Below, in pieces: positions 44,395 to 58,025 of a stretch of DNA of 64,000 nucleotides. Position 1 is the stretch's first letter, and every line of letters begins with the position of its first letter. The notes beneath the pieces were generated by a model, which saw nothing but the letters and a program-made list of their open reading frames with translations, ran no database searches and had not been told where the DNA came from. The position numbers and the translations under genes were made by a program. Origin of the DNA: Hesseltinella vesiculosa (lineage: Eukaryota > Mucoromycota > Mucoromycetes > Mucorales > Cunninghamellaceae); NCBI GenBank assembly GCA_002104935.1, contig MCGT01000004.1, forward strand, positions 1 to 64,000, given 5' to 3'.

Positions 44395-47300
44395 ATGCTA
44401 TCCTATTTGCAGTCTGACCATTGGCCCCAGCTGTCGTTTTTGCTGGCCAAGGACATTCTCGATAAAAAATTACATACGACTTACTTGACGCCATCCGAAA
44501 CTGACTGCTTTGAACAGGCCACGTCCACATTAGCACAATGGATAGCATTTATCAATCCCACTCCCTCCCCCGACTCTCCCACCCCACTGTCTGAACTGGA
44601 CACGTCTTCCTTTCGCATTCGATCACTCTTGTTTGAACTGTTCATCCCTCATCTCTTCCATACCAATCGTCCATGCTGCCAGCACCTCCAACTCGACCTT
44701 CATCAATTAGCCGAAAGAGCCCAAACCATCGCATCCCCCGCGCCCGCCGACATTGACAAGGCCAAAAAAGAGTTTGATCTGCAGCGCCAAGATCAAATCA
44801 AACAGCTACAAGATCAACAGTCTCACCATGCCACCGACATCCCCAACGACCATGCCACGCCGGAACACCAGGCCATGTCCAATGGTCTTACCAGGGAAAA
44901 CGGCGACGACATTCCAGGTAAACAACTCATCTATGCCCCCCCCCCCCTCCCGGATTTTCTTACCCTCCTACTTGTAGACAAGCAGCCGATTTCCGCCATG
45001 GCCGACACCGACAAAATCCCTCTTCTAGATATCTATCACACCTTTGAAACTGACGAAGCCGTCATGATTGACCAGCAGAAATTAAAGGTAAGCTCCCTTC
45101 ACTGCTGAGGAAACTCATCCGACTTATGCCTCGGCTTAGGAATACGAAGCCCAGGCTGCTTTAAATGAAGAAGAAGAAAAAGAAAAATCAGAAGACCACT
45201 CGGTAAGACGCGAGAATTCATTGAAAACGCTACAGACGACTCATTTTTTTTAACAGCTGTCCATGTTCAACGCCGATGGGAATTTTACACTCAAGGTTCG
45301 ACCCCGCCCTTTGCGAACGCACGTCCTCACCCTGTTCTCTTCCCTCCTTTTAGTATTTGCTCAAAGGGATAGCCGCCAAACGCGACACCAATGCCATCAG
45401 CGATCACGAACTGCAGGACCTGCTCTCCGACTTCAAACCTCATCGATCCAAATGGGCTAACGACGAAAAGCAAGGCCAGGAAGAATTGTACGAAGCCATG
45501 GAAAAGGTGCTGGTCGATCTCAAAAATTACACGGTAATCTCTTCCTTTTTTTCTTCATAGCCCCTGCCCATCTCACTCCCTGCCCTTCTTTCATTAGCAA
45601 CACTCTACGCCCTTTTTGAACAAAGTCAGCAAACGAGATGCCCCCGACTATTTTGACAGTAAGAAACATTAGCTGCTCACCTTGGACTTGAAAGAACTCA
45701 ACCCTCCTGTTTTTCTTTGTTCTCACTTTGCCCAGTCATCAATCGACCTATGGATCTTGGCACGGTGACCAAAAAACTAAAGAATTTCGAATACAAATCC
45801 AAAAATCAGTTTTCCGACGACCTGTATTTGATTTACGAAAACTGCCTGGCCTACAACACAAACCCGTCCAGCGAATACCGCAAGCACGCCACCGCCATGC
45901 GCCGCAAGACCGACAAGATCCTGATCCGAGTCCCCAACATCATCATCAAGGACAAGTCCGATGGTGGCCTCGAAGAAGAAGAAGACGAAGTCAGTGACGA
46001 CGAGCAAGAAGACAAAGGCCGCGTCTCTGGAAAAGTAAGAAACCATGACAGTCACATCTCGGTTTGACCCCCCCCCTCTTTTTTTATTTTTATTTCCGTG
46101 CCAGGCCCTAGGAAAACACAAGCAACCTATGAAACAGATCAAAAAGGACGAGACTCCCGTCGACAGTTTGGATCGCTTTTCACGGGAACGGTCGATGACA
46201 CGCGGCTCCAGTGCAGCCCCAACCGACTCTGTGGCTGGCGATACCGATCGTGACATGTCCCCCGCCGTCTATGATACCCATATCACATACGGAGGCAAAC
46301 ATGTCAAAGGCCAGGGCCATCCACTCAGCGGCTCCGGCGATCTCGATGACGATGATGACGACGATGACAACAAGGAGGACCTCGATCTGACCGAGCTGCG
46401 TGAACAGGTGTGGCGCGAAGTCACCAAAAAAACACGTGCCGAACGTGCACGCGAAATGCTGGATCTCGTCCACGAACCATTTGGTGACCAACATGCCCTC
46501 GTCCGCTCAGCCTTTGATATGGAACGCTTTGCTATGATCGAACACAACCACGACAAAACCGACCTCGTGCGCAAACTGATCCGCTGTCCCAACAAAAACT
46601 TGATCCAATGGACCGACCGCCGCCGCCCTGCCGACGCTAGCCTCTATGACGACGACGTCGACCTCGATTCCAGTGACGACGAAATCCTCGACGCCTTCTT
46701 TTCACGCAAAATCGCCAAGCCTAAGCACGCTTATGAAGACGATGCCTCCCGTGCCGACCTCTTCTTGCCCGAATACAATGTCACCGCCGGGTTCCCTGAA
46801 ATGGCTCCCTACCTCAATGAAGAATACAAACGCCGACGCACACTCCCACCTCGCCTTGCTCGCAGGGCCTCCATGGACTCCTCTATCGAAGACCTTGCCC
46901 ATCTCCTTGATGACAGAGGGTAAGGCTCAGAGTTTAGCCTGTTTAATAATGACCCATCACTCACCATTGACAACGCTAGCTATACCGATGTGTCGGTTGG
47001 TGTGTATCCATCCACTTTATTCCCTGATCATGGCCTCAACGTTTACATGGATCGCAACATCCAATGTCTGCTGCAAATTCGCCGGGTGTATGCCAAATGC
47101 AAGATGGTTCGCAACAATCCCTCGGTAGGACAAGAGCAAGCCAGTTCCACCCCCGACCAACCTTTGCTCACGCACACTTTTTTTTTTTTTCCCCTCACAA
47201 TGGCTCAGCTCTCCTCTATGACGGCTGAGATGATGATCGACAGCCCTGAAACGGCGCCCATAGGCTCACCATTACCAGTGGACCACAAATATCTGTCCGT

Positions 47301-48742
47301 GTCTGATGCTGATCTTAGCCCTTTGCCCTCGACGACTACCACCCTTGTCGAGCCCCTACCCTCGGCCGAGCTGCCTGTCCTCATAGTGAACGAAGCATCT
47401 GCCCGCAATCTTTTTGAATTGGTCACCACCAAGGTGCTTGCTCACGCCGGCTTTGAAGGTGCCCAGGCCTCGGCTCTACAGGTGCTGAATGATGTTGCAG
47501 TTGATTACATTAGCAACCTTGGCAAGATGCTGCGCTCCTATTTTGACAGCTACAGCAAGAAAATGTCCAGCGAGGTAGATCTGGAACGTGATCAAAGAGA
47601 AATACCCATTCACCTTTTTGATTTCCTACCAGGAAATCATCATGCATACCCTTTATGAAAGTGGCGTTACCCATTTGAACCAACTGGATTCCTATATCCA
47701 TGATGACGTGAGGCGCTATGGTCATCGCCTGGACGATGTCTATCGACGATTACAAGCTTCCTACCAAGATTTGGTCACTGTAAGCTTCCACTCTTTTTTA
47801 AAATAGCACAGGCTCTTATCGTTGCCAATCTTCAGGGCTCCCCCGAAGAAAACCCCGCAGTGGATGAAGACGCCATCTTCCAAGAAGTGGATACCTTTGT
47901 CACGTAAGTTCCTCCAGAGAGAAAAAATCAGGTGGCCAGATCTGAATGGCTTACCCTCCGCTTGCTGTTTGAATAGTGGTCTGTTTGGTGAAGATTTCGG
48001 CGATGATTATCTTGGATTCAAAGATCTTGGTCTGGATCAAGAATTAGGTGTCAATGCAACTTCGGTAAGGCCAGAGCTTGTGAAATTGATCCACAACAGC
48101 TTAACATCATCCCTATTTTCTCTTGTAGATTCCTGCCCGTCTTTGGTTTGGCAAGACAAAAGACAAAATGACCAACATGTCGCCCACCAACAAAGGTACC
48201 CAAAAAAAAAAAAAAAAAAAAAAAATAGGGCACTCATGATAGCCCCCCCCTTTTTTTTTCACTGCTTAGAACCACAATACAAATACACACCTCGACCGCC
48301 ATTTACGCCTGTGACATCGACAAAGCAAGTGATTGGGTTACTACATCCGTACTTTGAAAAGAAGCTGAGCGAAGACGACCGCCTGGTGGAAGACGAATTC
48401 AATGCCATGATTGGGTACCGTCGGACTCGCTACCCACCCTTGCATCAATCCTCGACTGGCGGCAACCGCAAGAAGCAAAAGGACTATAGCTCCAGCAGTG
48501 GCGACAAAAAGGGCAAGCGCAAGCGCGTGACCGAGGAAGTCCTAGCCGAACGTGCTGAGAAACGACGCCTGAAGCTCGAGGAAAAAGCGCAGAAAATAGC
48601 CGAGCGGGAGCAGAAACGACGAATGCGCGAAGAAGAACGCCTGGCCAAACAAGAAGCAAAAGAACGCAAGGCCCAAGCAAGAAAACTCTCCAAGCAATCC
48701 AGCCTGAGTGCCACCTCGCCTACTGTCATGGCTGATGACTAG
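44395..48742 (+). CDS. SPT7: SAGA subunit Spt7
   Basis: Structural subunit of the SAGA histone acetyltransferase complex. From ATG 44395 (MLSYLQSDHWPQLSFLLAKD) the gene runs through about 13 exons. Key parts: the bromodomain (KVSKRDAPDYFDIINRPMDL, GTVTKKLKNFEYKSKNQF, YENCLAYNTNPSSEYRKHA), an acidic linker (GDLDDDDDDDDNKEDLDL), a conserved WREVTKK region, and a histone-fold (FELVTTKVLAHAGFEGAQAS, LNDVAVDYISNLGKMLRSY) that pairs with Taf10 in yeast. The C-terminus is a Lys/Arg/Glu coiled coil (EEVLAERAEKRRLKLEEKAQK). The bromodomain Asn (YNTNP) is present. A region with no counterpart checked lies at 47200-47380. Joins near 46920-47190 look good; others were checked only for frame. Confidence 0.9.
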
Positions 48743-49014
48743 ATCGCTTCCTTCTTCACTCCACTGTAGGCTTGCCCCCCCCCCTCGTTTTTTCGATCTT
48801 TTCCCATCCCTGCATCGCCCCTCCCCTCTTTTTTTCTCTCTCTGCATATACCTGTTAGTTTCGAAAGTAAAAATTCGTGTTTCATTATTTCTTTATTATT
48901 TTGACAATGATTGCTACTCGACCTATCTAAAGAATAGGCTGATGGAGAGAGTGATGTCCAAGAAGAACAAGAAGAAGAAAACGCCAGCGGAACAAGGAAC
49001 GGGGGTAGATTTGA

Positions 49015-52000
49015 TCAGGAAGATGTCTGAGTGATGGCTTCTCGTAAGAGCTGTTCTTGTACAATATTGATGGCGGTGACCCATTCTTCCTTGAGCTTGC
49101 GATTGGGGACCAAAAAGTGTAAGAGACGGCCTTTGGCATTGAACCACTGATCGGTGCGGTAGACAAGGATGCGTTTTGTGCGGGACGAGAACACACGACG
49201 AGGCTTGGGGAACCACAGAGTGAATGAGCAATCGTGATTAGGGTCCGTGGCAACCAGGCCTTGGCTAAACAGTCGAGGCGGGTTGTCGTCATCCCAGTCG
49301 TCTTCCAGGTGGCCGCCACGGCTGCCATTGACCAGGGTCTTCTTATGTTGGCCAGTGCGGGACACCCATCCGGAATACACGTAAGTGTTAGCCAGATCAA
49401 TCGATGACTTTTTCAGGTGAACGGCCGACCGCTTGGGTGCTCCGCTTATGGGTGATCGGTCATAAAGATTGAAGCAGTGCAGCCAGCCATCGGCTGTCAA
49501 GACGAATAGCTTTTGACTAAATACACCTTGCCGCTGCTGCATATACACCCAACCAGTTTTCTAACGTTGAAAAAAAAAATCAGCCTCGTATATTTTTCAT
49601 GGCTACGTTGTTGCTTACAACAACATCCTGACATTGATCATAGATGCACATATTCCAGATCCGAGTGTCGGGATTGGGCTTGGTGGTATCAGGCTGGGTC
49701 GGAACAGGCATTGAGGATGCGTTGGCTGGCTTAAGCTCCAAACAATTGCTATGGACATCACGCTCGGCTTCCAATTGAGCTGTATAATATGTGATAAGAT
49801 CTGACAAGCATGATACCCATTTTTCACATGTAGCACTGTCAAACGCCTTACCAGGAGAGAAAACAAAAAAAAAAAAACAGGCAGGCGTGTTAGCCTTTGC
49901 TCTTTCTTATTTTTCTTAGAGCGCAAACCTTCAGCTTGACAGTGAGACCGTTTTTCATGACGAGGACAATAAAGCAGGTGTGGTTATTCCGGCGCGTTTG
50001 GTCGGTCTGGTAATTGGGTTGGGCGCTGGCGAGAAAGGGTGTGGTTGACGAGGCTCCTTCAGAGGAAATGGCACTGCTGGTAAGGAGGGCATCGGTGACG
50101 TCACAAAAGGATCGCTGGACATACAGGACCTCGGTCAGATCAATACAGCCCTTGGCATGTTTGATCAGAGCCATACGCCGGCCGAGTTCATCGGTTTGCC
50201 AGGATTCACATACTTGCGGATGACTAGCAAACGGGGAGATCAACGTGATGTAGGGAGAGGTTGCTTGGTTCAGGCTCGATAAGGCTGGATGCCATGGAAG
50301 ATCTTGGTTGACAGGGACAAAAGTGCAAGTGTCGGGTAATTGGATTTTGTGGGCTGGGGTATAAAACAGGAACCATTGGAAGGTTGCAAAGTAGTACTTC
50401 TGGTGCTTCCATACAGGTTTGTTGACTTGGCCTTTAAAATTGCTCACCTTGTGCAGAAATCCCTCGACAGGGAAAGGTTCCTGATTTTTTTTTTTTTAAA
50501 AAAAAAGGATGGGTATTTGCACACCTCCCGCCCAGGCAGTTTACCTTGAGTTCCACACGATCTTTCAGGACAACTTTTCGCGGCAAATGCTGGATTTGGC
50601 GCAGTTGAAGCTGATGGGTCTAGGATGAGGATAAAGTGAGCCTTCGTCTTTTCTTTGAGGCGAGGGCAGAGGTTTACATGTTCGATGGTTTGGGGTCCCA
50701 TGATTAGATCGGAGCGATGCTGCAAGTTCAGATCATATTGCCAGTACACCCACTCGGCACGATCGCCATGCACCCAGCAGAGCTCCATGTCCTTGCGGTA
50801 CAGTAAGTTGTCCTCTTCCAAGAGGTCCAGCACAGCGTCCTTGACTTGCTCGGCAGTGATGTAATATCGCGGATCCTGTTCGTCGTTATTGTCGCCACGA
50901 GTCGTTTTGTCAAATACCATGGGGATTTGCAGTTGGAGGTCCAGACTCGGCACGTACACGTCACAGGCCAGCGGAAGCGTGCACTTGCCATGATCGGACA
51001 GCAAGCGGTACAAAGCAAGGTACCATTCGAGGCAAAGGGACTTGCACCGGGCAACAAACATCACCATCATCGCATCTTTGCCTTGGCCAACAAACACGGA
51101 GAACGAATAGTCCAACGGAGACAACAGCCGCAACGACACTGGTTTGCTGGCATCATTCAGTGGTATACAGTAATGGCATTTGCGCCCTGGCCATAGCCAT
51201 CCCTAACAATATTAAAAAAAATCAGCTCCGATCCGTTCCTGTCTATGGTCGCTTGCATGACCTCTTCCTTACCGGTGAATCATAGCAGCTGAGCGACGAC
51301 GGGGTGAGCACGGCTTCCAATTGGCGCCCAGGATCCCTACGGGTATGATGGTTTTGGGAGTGATAAGCGGATGGCTGGAGGGACATGCCGATGATGGCGG
51401 AACACAGCAGGATATCGTGTTTCAGGACAACATTGTTGCCGCTTAGGCTGGCTTGGCGGGAGTCGGATGGCGCTGGCAGGCGAGGCATAAATACAGGGCC
51501 GGCTTTTCGCCAGAGCAGGTGAAGTGGTTGTTGAAGAGGCTGGTGAAAATGGGCAGATGCATGGGTATGCGTAAAGTGGGGCTGCAGGTAAGATCGGCCT
51601 TGCTTGATCTTGTGGAGGCGGCGGCTGAAGGAATCCTGCAGGGCTGAGCTTTTATGCAACGGTCGCACAGTGTGAGTGGAGGCGGTGGAGCTGGCAATGG
51701 AGGTAGGAGGCGATGGAGACGGGACAGACATGGCAAGTGCTGAAGGGGTATTCTCTTGTGGTTGCTGGAACGAAGAGGAGGCGGTCATGTAGCTATCCTG
51801 AGAAACGCTGTTCTGCTGCGAAGGTCTGTCTGGACTTGTCGCCGGCGAGGCGTCCAAATGGCGTTGTCTACAAAGAAGAAAGAAAAATAACCCATGCGAA
51901 GAGTTTCATGAGTTAATCATGTCTCTGAATTCAATGATACATTGTGTCTTGTCATTACTTTGTCGGTGTGGTTGATTCATGGGTGGCGGCTGGAGGCGTA

Positions 52001-52116
52001 GTAAGCGGTTCAGAGGGTGCTGTGCAATAACCCGGTTCAGGTGATTTCTCGTTTAAAGGACCAATCAAAATTCGGTAAGAACATCCAAGTCGATCTTTGC
52101 AAACATTAGCACTCAT
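49015..52116 (-). CDS. Spo71/Mug56-like multi-PH-domain protein
   Basis: Large protein starting MSANVCKDRLGCSYRILIGP, followed by a Ser/Pro-rich region, then FLHKVSNFKGQVNKPVWKHQ and KYYFATFQWFLFYTPAHKIQ, a PH domain, and a second PH near the C-terminus (GWVYMQQRQGVFSQKLFVLT, WLHCFNLYDR, LHFLVPNRKLKEEWVTAINI). Between them lies an FSVFVGQGKDAMMVMFVARC block. This matches by order the sporulation protein Spo71 / S. pombe Mug56, which in yeast recruits Vps13 to the prospore membrane. A related lipid-transfer adaptor role is inferred. About seven exons; the last ends REAITQTSS. Confidence 0.65.
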
Positions 52117-52369
52117 TAATAGTACAAGGAGCTAGGGTCGAATCCAAGACTCAAAAAAAAAGACAATGATAACAAAAAAAAGAAAATGAAAGAAACTGCC
52201 CGAGAAAAGAAGGAAAAAAAAAAAAAAAAAAAAAACGGAGCCCAGACCATCGCGGCGAAGATCAGACCAAAATCCATGACAACCCATGCAAAACCACCTT
52301 GGCTCACGTCAAAATTTTGCAGTGAAGTGAGCTTGTTGAGCAACTGGTGTGGAAAGGAGTTGGATATGT

Positions 52370-53693
52370 TTATTTGCGAATGATGGAGAAAGCCCCATCG
52401 CCAAAGTACTTTTCGTTTGCCTTCTTGACGCGTTCGGCAGCAGCGGTGGGGTCGGCCAATTCAATGCCTTGGACAGGGGTAAAAGCGAGCGAGGTGGCCA
52501 GACCAGAAGTGGAGGAGGACAGGTGAGGCCGGGCAAATCCTTTGAGTTTTGGCGCTTTGACTATGATGAGAGAGAGAGAGAGAGTGAGTGAGTGAGTAAC
52601 ATTGCTGGTGACAGTTCCCACTATCCTCCTCCTGGCTACCTTTTGTTCTAGGATCGATGGCAGCAGCACGGATCTTGCCGGTTTGCTTGGTGGCCATGCC
52701 CAAGCCTTCGGTCTCGTCACCAAAGCCGACTTCGACTTCGGCTTCACCAAACGCCATACGATTCTGGGCTTTGCGCAATTCCGTCATAGCATACGCTTCC
52801 TTTTGTCGTCGTACCCTGTCAAAAAATAGGCATAAGTATGTACAGACACTTTGTTTCCCCACCACCATTTAACTTACCGTTGACCAGCACGACGCTTCTT
52901 TTTGCCTTCATCAGGCACAGGTAGAGCTTTGACGTTCTTGGTAGGAGGAGGTTCCAGTAGTTTTTCGAACTTTTGGTCAAGTTCATCCCGGAATCTTTTG
53001 CCCATGGAGCCTACGATGATAAAGTAAAGAACAGAAGTTAAGAAAAGGGGAGGTGAGCCGTCTTGTTGGCAGCGACACGCTCTTTGACTTACCATCGGGG
53101 GATGAACGAGTGCAATCGATGCGGCCAGCCAAGCTGGCTTTGGCAGCAACGATGCGCAGGCCTTTGCGACGGAGGTCTTGGGGCAGGGCAAGAATGATGG
53201 GAGCATGGGCAAGGAAACCGTCACCATGGGGGTTGGCGGTGATGACCGAGAAACCAGCGCCGGCCTTTTTGCTGTTGCCAATGACATGGACATTGCAGCT
53301 GGGCACCTTTGCGAATTCCTTGAGACCACCGACAGCCGAGAGCAGCTGAGCAGCGACCTTGCTGCCGACGACGTGGGTCAGATTGGGAGCCATGATGGAC
53401 ATGCGGGAGGCGACATAGTTGATGACCTTTTTTCTAGCATCATCCAGCTGGATTGCCATGTCGCAGCCTTCGAGGGTGCGCTGCCATTCCTCGTCGGAGA
53501 GCGAGCGGCCGCCGGTGGTGGTGGCGGTCACAGTGACAACCATGATGGTGGCGGACGGCAAGATCGAGCGAAGGTCGGCATTTGTCAGGTCCGTGCGGTT
53601 GCCAATCGCTTTCACAGTGTTCGCATAGTCAAGTGGGTTCAGCACCAGGGATTCCAGCTCTGGAAATTTAGGTGCATAGTTATCGCGGATAAA

Positions 53694-53728
<35 letters not shown>

Positions 53729-54192
53729 CCGTGAGATCGATCGTCATGGACATGATCGTATTGTTTACCTTGTGAATCGTTTGCATTTCATTATCGATTT
53801 CAGTTGTCATGTTGTTGGCAAGGAGAATCAGCTGGTATTCTTCATCTTGTTCGTTCGAACCTGATTGCCGGGAATCTTTGTTGTTTTCGAAAAAGTCGAT
53901 TTTCTAATAAATATTGTATATATATTGTCAGCGTCAGCACAGATCATTGAACATGAATGAATACCTTGAGTATGTCTTGACATTGGGTGCTGTATAAAAA
54001 GGTAGCGATGTTCCTGACACTTTTGGCATCAGACGCTGAATGTTGCAATTGGGCGCTGTTGGCTTTGTCTTGGGTGCCGTTGGTAGATGGCGTCGACTCG
54101 TCCTGATCCATAGGCTGATCCTCTACCGACATTTGATCATCTTCAGATTCAAAATCTGAATCAGCAAGCAACTCATCAGCAAGCGATGACAT
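52370..54192 (-). CDS. PRP31: Splicing factor Prp31
   Basis: U4/U6 snRNP protein that bridges U4/U6 to U5 for tri-snRNP assembly. Start [19 protein letters not shown]; acidic N-terminus; then [40 protein letters not shown] and [20 protein letters not shown] of the NOP domain; [50 protein letters not shown] and a C-terminal Prp31 domain ([38 protein letters not shown]), ending [12 protein letters not shown]. All family blocks are present at normal length (about 480-500 aa). Six or more introns, one with a 30-base A-run (53697-53726, T on the coding strand). Confidence 0.95.
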
Positions 54193-54312
54193 GATCAAGT
54201 TTTTTTTTTTTTTAAAAAAAAAAAAAAGAAGAAAAAAAGGTAAGTCCTGCAAACCAACTCTTCTTTTCCTTGCCACAGCTTTCATCAAATTAAGCTTTAT
54301 ATATTATTTTTT

Positions 54313-57300
54313 TCATGGATCAATGTGACTACGAAGGAAGCCAAGCATGAATGGTACCATGGAATTTTGGACAACGAGCTTGATGATTTCGTAACCACGT
54401 TTGGTCACGACGTTGGCTGAGCCTCCAGAGAGCGAGATCAGGGAATTGCGGTTGTTGCTGGCATTGTCGGCGTTAGAGTCCTCTTCACGGCTGGCCGAAG
54501 CACCATGGCGATCGGTAGCGGCAGGCGAGGTTGGGGCTGATAGGTCGGTGGTGTCTTTGTTGGTGGATGCGCTGGTGGGTGAGACGAGGCTGGAGCTACT
54601 GCTGGAAGTAGTGGCGGCGGCAGCGGCGGTGCGCATGGCTACGCTAGCCGTGCCTCGTTTGACTTCGTCGGCCAGCAGCAGCTCCTTGAGCACTTGCAGC
54701 GCAACACGTTGCTCGGCAGACTGGAGGTCATTGGTGAGTCGGCGATAGACCTGTCTGGCGGACTTGGTCGACAGCGTCTCGCTGCCAAGGATCACCACCG
54801 AGCCGCAAAGATTCTCTAGCTGGGTCAGCCACGCCGACTTTTCTTTCTCCGTCTCGACACTGAAGAGGTACCGGCGCTTGACCAGGGCAGTTTTGGTGGC
54901 AGGGTCTAGGGTATCGGCTGGAGGTTTCGAGGTAGTTGGGCTAGTGCTGCTGCTGCCGGTGGGAATATTGCTGCTGCTCTGGGAGCCATTGGATTTGGTG
55001 TGGTGATGGTTCGGGTGTCGGGGATGTCGCTGGTCGTCCGCCGGCAGGCTGACATAGTCGTCTATGGAGACGGGCCGATTTGGCGTGGTGACCCAGCGCT
55101 GCTGTTTGTGTCGGGCGGCAGCCTTGGCAGCTTGAAGCGCCGCAGCCTTGACGGCTCGGATGTCCGTGTGGGAAAAGGCGACTTGGAAGGTGTAGCGCAT
55201 GAATGGGCGCTCGACAACCAACGTCTTGGTACGGGCAAGGGACGGGCTAATGTAGTTGCCAGCGTTGTCGCCAGATTTGATGAACATCAGGCTGGTGCGG
55301 CCGAGGGTGTTGCCGGTGATGGTGAAGGAAAGGGTGGCGGACTGGGAGAAATCAAGAACGTTGGGTTCGATTTGCAGATCTTGGCCGCGCAGCTTGATCT
55401 GCAGGCCAGGGTCGGGCTGGGGAATCGAGAGCGTGATGGGGGACGAGGCTACACCTTTGATCAGTCGGTTCGGCAGGCGGTGAGGAGTGACGGCGATGAT
55501 TTTTTCTTGATCAGGCGACGAGCCATTGTCATTCAGGTGGTGGTGGCCGTTCTTGTTATCCCAGCCGGTTTCCAGTCGCTCGGCCAGGATGGAGCGGTAC
55601 ATGTCTTCCATAAATTCGCGCGGCACCAATTCATACTGGTCATACTGGGTCCAGCGAGTGAGGTATTCGTGAACCGTCGGGATGCCCGAGCCTTTTTCCT
55701 GGCGAAGAGCTGTGATGTAGTGCAGGGGGCCATAAGCACTGATGCTGTCCCGGGCATTGGACGGGCTACGCTGGAGCTGGACGCGGAGTTCATGCAGGTC
55801 AAGGTGCAACTGTTGCTGACGAGCATGCTGCGGTGTGCCAACGACAGTGGAGGCGCGCATCATGGGCACAGCTGCGGCGGAAGACGGCGGAGAAGAAGGT
55901 GATGTAGCAAAAGGCGATGAACTAGCGCTTTCGTAATCGGTATGGGGAGAGGAAGTCGAAGCACGAGACAGAGGATAGGCGGCGGAGGTGGTGGCGGAGG
56001 CAGAGGCCAGAGGTGGTGGAGAGGTGGTGGTCTTCGCTTGAGTAGAGGCGGAAGAAGCCAAGCTAGTGGATATCGGTAGGGCGGTTTTGCGGTGGTCAAT
56101 GGTGGTCGCACGGCGTGCAAGACGCTGACGGTCGTTTTCTTCTTTGATCTTACGAGCATACCAAAACACATCGCGACCGCTATCAGCGTCGTACCAGACC
56201 TCGGCATTTAAAAATAGCATGGCCACGACTACTTTGACAACCATGTCTTCATGGAACTTGACAACGTTCTGGTTGGCATCGTGCCATTTCTTGGCAAATC
56301 GTTCCACCACATACTCGAGCAATTCCCACTTGCTGGGCAAACGAAAGGTGGTAAGCAGGATCCTCAACGCTTCGTCCAAGCGCAGGCCCACCAAGCGGAA
56401 GCTGTCTAAAAATGCGTCGTAAACGTCGCCATGGTCTCGATCAGCCAGGTAACAGCCCAGTTCGCGGCGGTTGAGGTCGGGTGTCTTGAATAAGAAGTTG
56501 GCAATGCTCAGAGGGTCCTTCGTCAAAATGTGGCGTTCCAACAGATACTGGATACCATCCTCGGCATGTTTTTCGAATTTACGAAGGGCAGTGGTCAAGA
56601 CTGGATGGATCTTGCGAGGCGCCGATATTGGAGGTGGGCTGGACATGCCTTTTGAAAAAGGAAAAATGGGATAAGAAAAAAAAAAAAATAGAACGGGGCT
56701 AACTTTTTTTCTTACTTGTAGCAGGGGGAGAAACTGAGCCGGTGAGTCGCTGATGGTCCTCGGGTGTGACATATAAGGTCAGTTTGCTGAGCTCGACAAT
56801 GTTCTTGACTTGGAAGAGGCTATCTTTGTTGGGACGGAAGCGGTAGCGATTGTCACTGCCTTTTTCACTGCTGATCAGATGGCCACCGCCGACAATGATG
56901 TTCTCATCCATGATGGGTTTACAGATTAGCAACAGGTCATTGAATAAAAAGAGGTAGCGATCCTTGACGGTATTGGAGTTGATGACTTCAAAGACAGGCG
57001 TGTGCAAAAGGTGGTGGCGCGGTGGGTTGGGTTTGTAGCTAGAAGTCGAGGATGAAATGGAAGGCATTGGGGCAGCGACAACGGAGGCAGGTGGCGAGAG
57101 GTGTGGTGGCAAGACAGGCGAGTCGTTGGCAGGTGGAGGGCTGGAGGTGGAGGAAGGCGGCTTGTAACCCTTCATGGCCAAGATCTGGTTGAAGCGATCC
57201 ATGGAAGAAGGAGGTGGGCTATCCTCTTTTTTGGCAGAGGAAGAGGACATGTTGAAAGGAAGAGAAATATTAGGCCTTGACTCACGTTTCTTCTTGCCGG

Positions 57301-58025
57301 TGGTGGTACGCCAGAGCATAGGTGAAGTCTGGAGCGAATGGGGAAGTTGCTTATCCAGGTCATCGTCTGAAAGTTCAATGTCGCTGTCGTCATGGCTGTG
57401 CAGCATGCTGGACGAGTGGCGGCGGTGGTGGCGTGGTCGAGTCGCCGACAGGCCATCATCATCTTCATCGTCTTCGTCGTCTTCTATATCCAGTGACCGG
57501 TGACTGCGAGATGATTCGCGTTCGTAGCGATGGCGTAATGACATGAATTTAGCTTCCGGGGAGAGTGACGAAGACGATTTGGCAAGGCTTAAATGATGAA
57601 AAGGGGTTTCCATCAGATCGCCTGCTTGGGACAATGGTCCGTTCTGGTTGAAGGAGGTCGAGACAAAAGGAGAAAGGCCGTAATATTTTGTGGAGTCGAT
57701 GTCACTCGAGCTTGCGAGCTGTTCTTTGGCTTCCCAGCTGGGGAACGAAGGTACATTGACGCCACGATCAATCAAGCGTTGGGTAAAAGATGGTGAGGTC
57801 TGCATATGGCTGCTAGCGCTGTTACTTCTGCTCCTCGTATAAACATTGGGTATCGACAGCTTCACATCTGATTTTTCTTTGTGCAAAAAAAAAAAAAAAA
57901 AGGAATGAGCATCTCATTTTGCTGCTGCAGTATAACACACCTTGGCTTTTACTAGCATTGACGACGATAGTAGGATGTTGATCACCAGACTCTGTATCTA
58001 ACGGCGTTTCTGCTGGTGAGGGCAT
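54313..58025 (-). CDS. Sec7/PH-domain ARF-GEF-like protein (Syt1 type)
   Basis: Large protein with, in order: a Ser-rich N-terminus with acidic runs (DIEDDEDDEDDDGLSATRP), a PH-like block (TVKDRYLFLFNDLLLICKPI), a Sec7 domain (GIQYLLERHILTKDPLSIAN, FLFKTPDLNRRELGCYLADR, DEALRILLTTFRLPSKWELL, EYVVERFAKKWHDANQ), further low-complexity spacers and a C-terminal PH (RRYLFSVETEKEKSAWLTQL). Yeast Syt1 is an Arf GEF acting at the Golgi with such a layout. Oddly, the Sec7 FRLPGEAQ loop with its catalytic Glu reads FRLPSKWE here. The intron near 56692 joins PPAT to SMSSPPP in frame. ATG 58025 is used, but an upstream exon is possible because an acceptor-like CCACTAG lies just before it. Confidence 0.75.
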
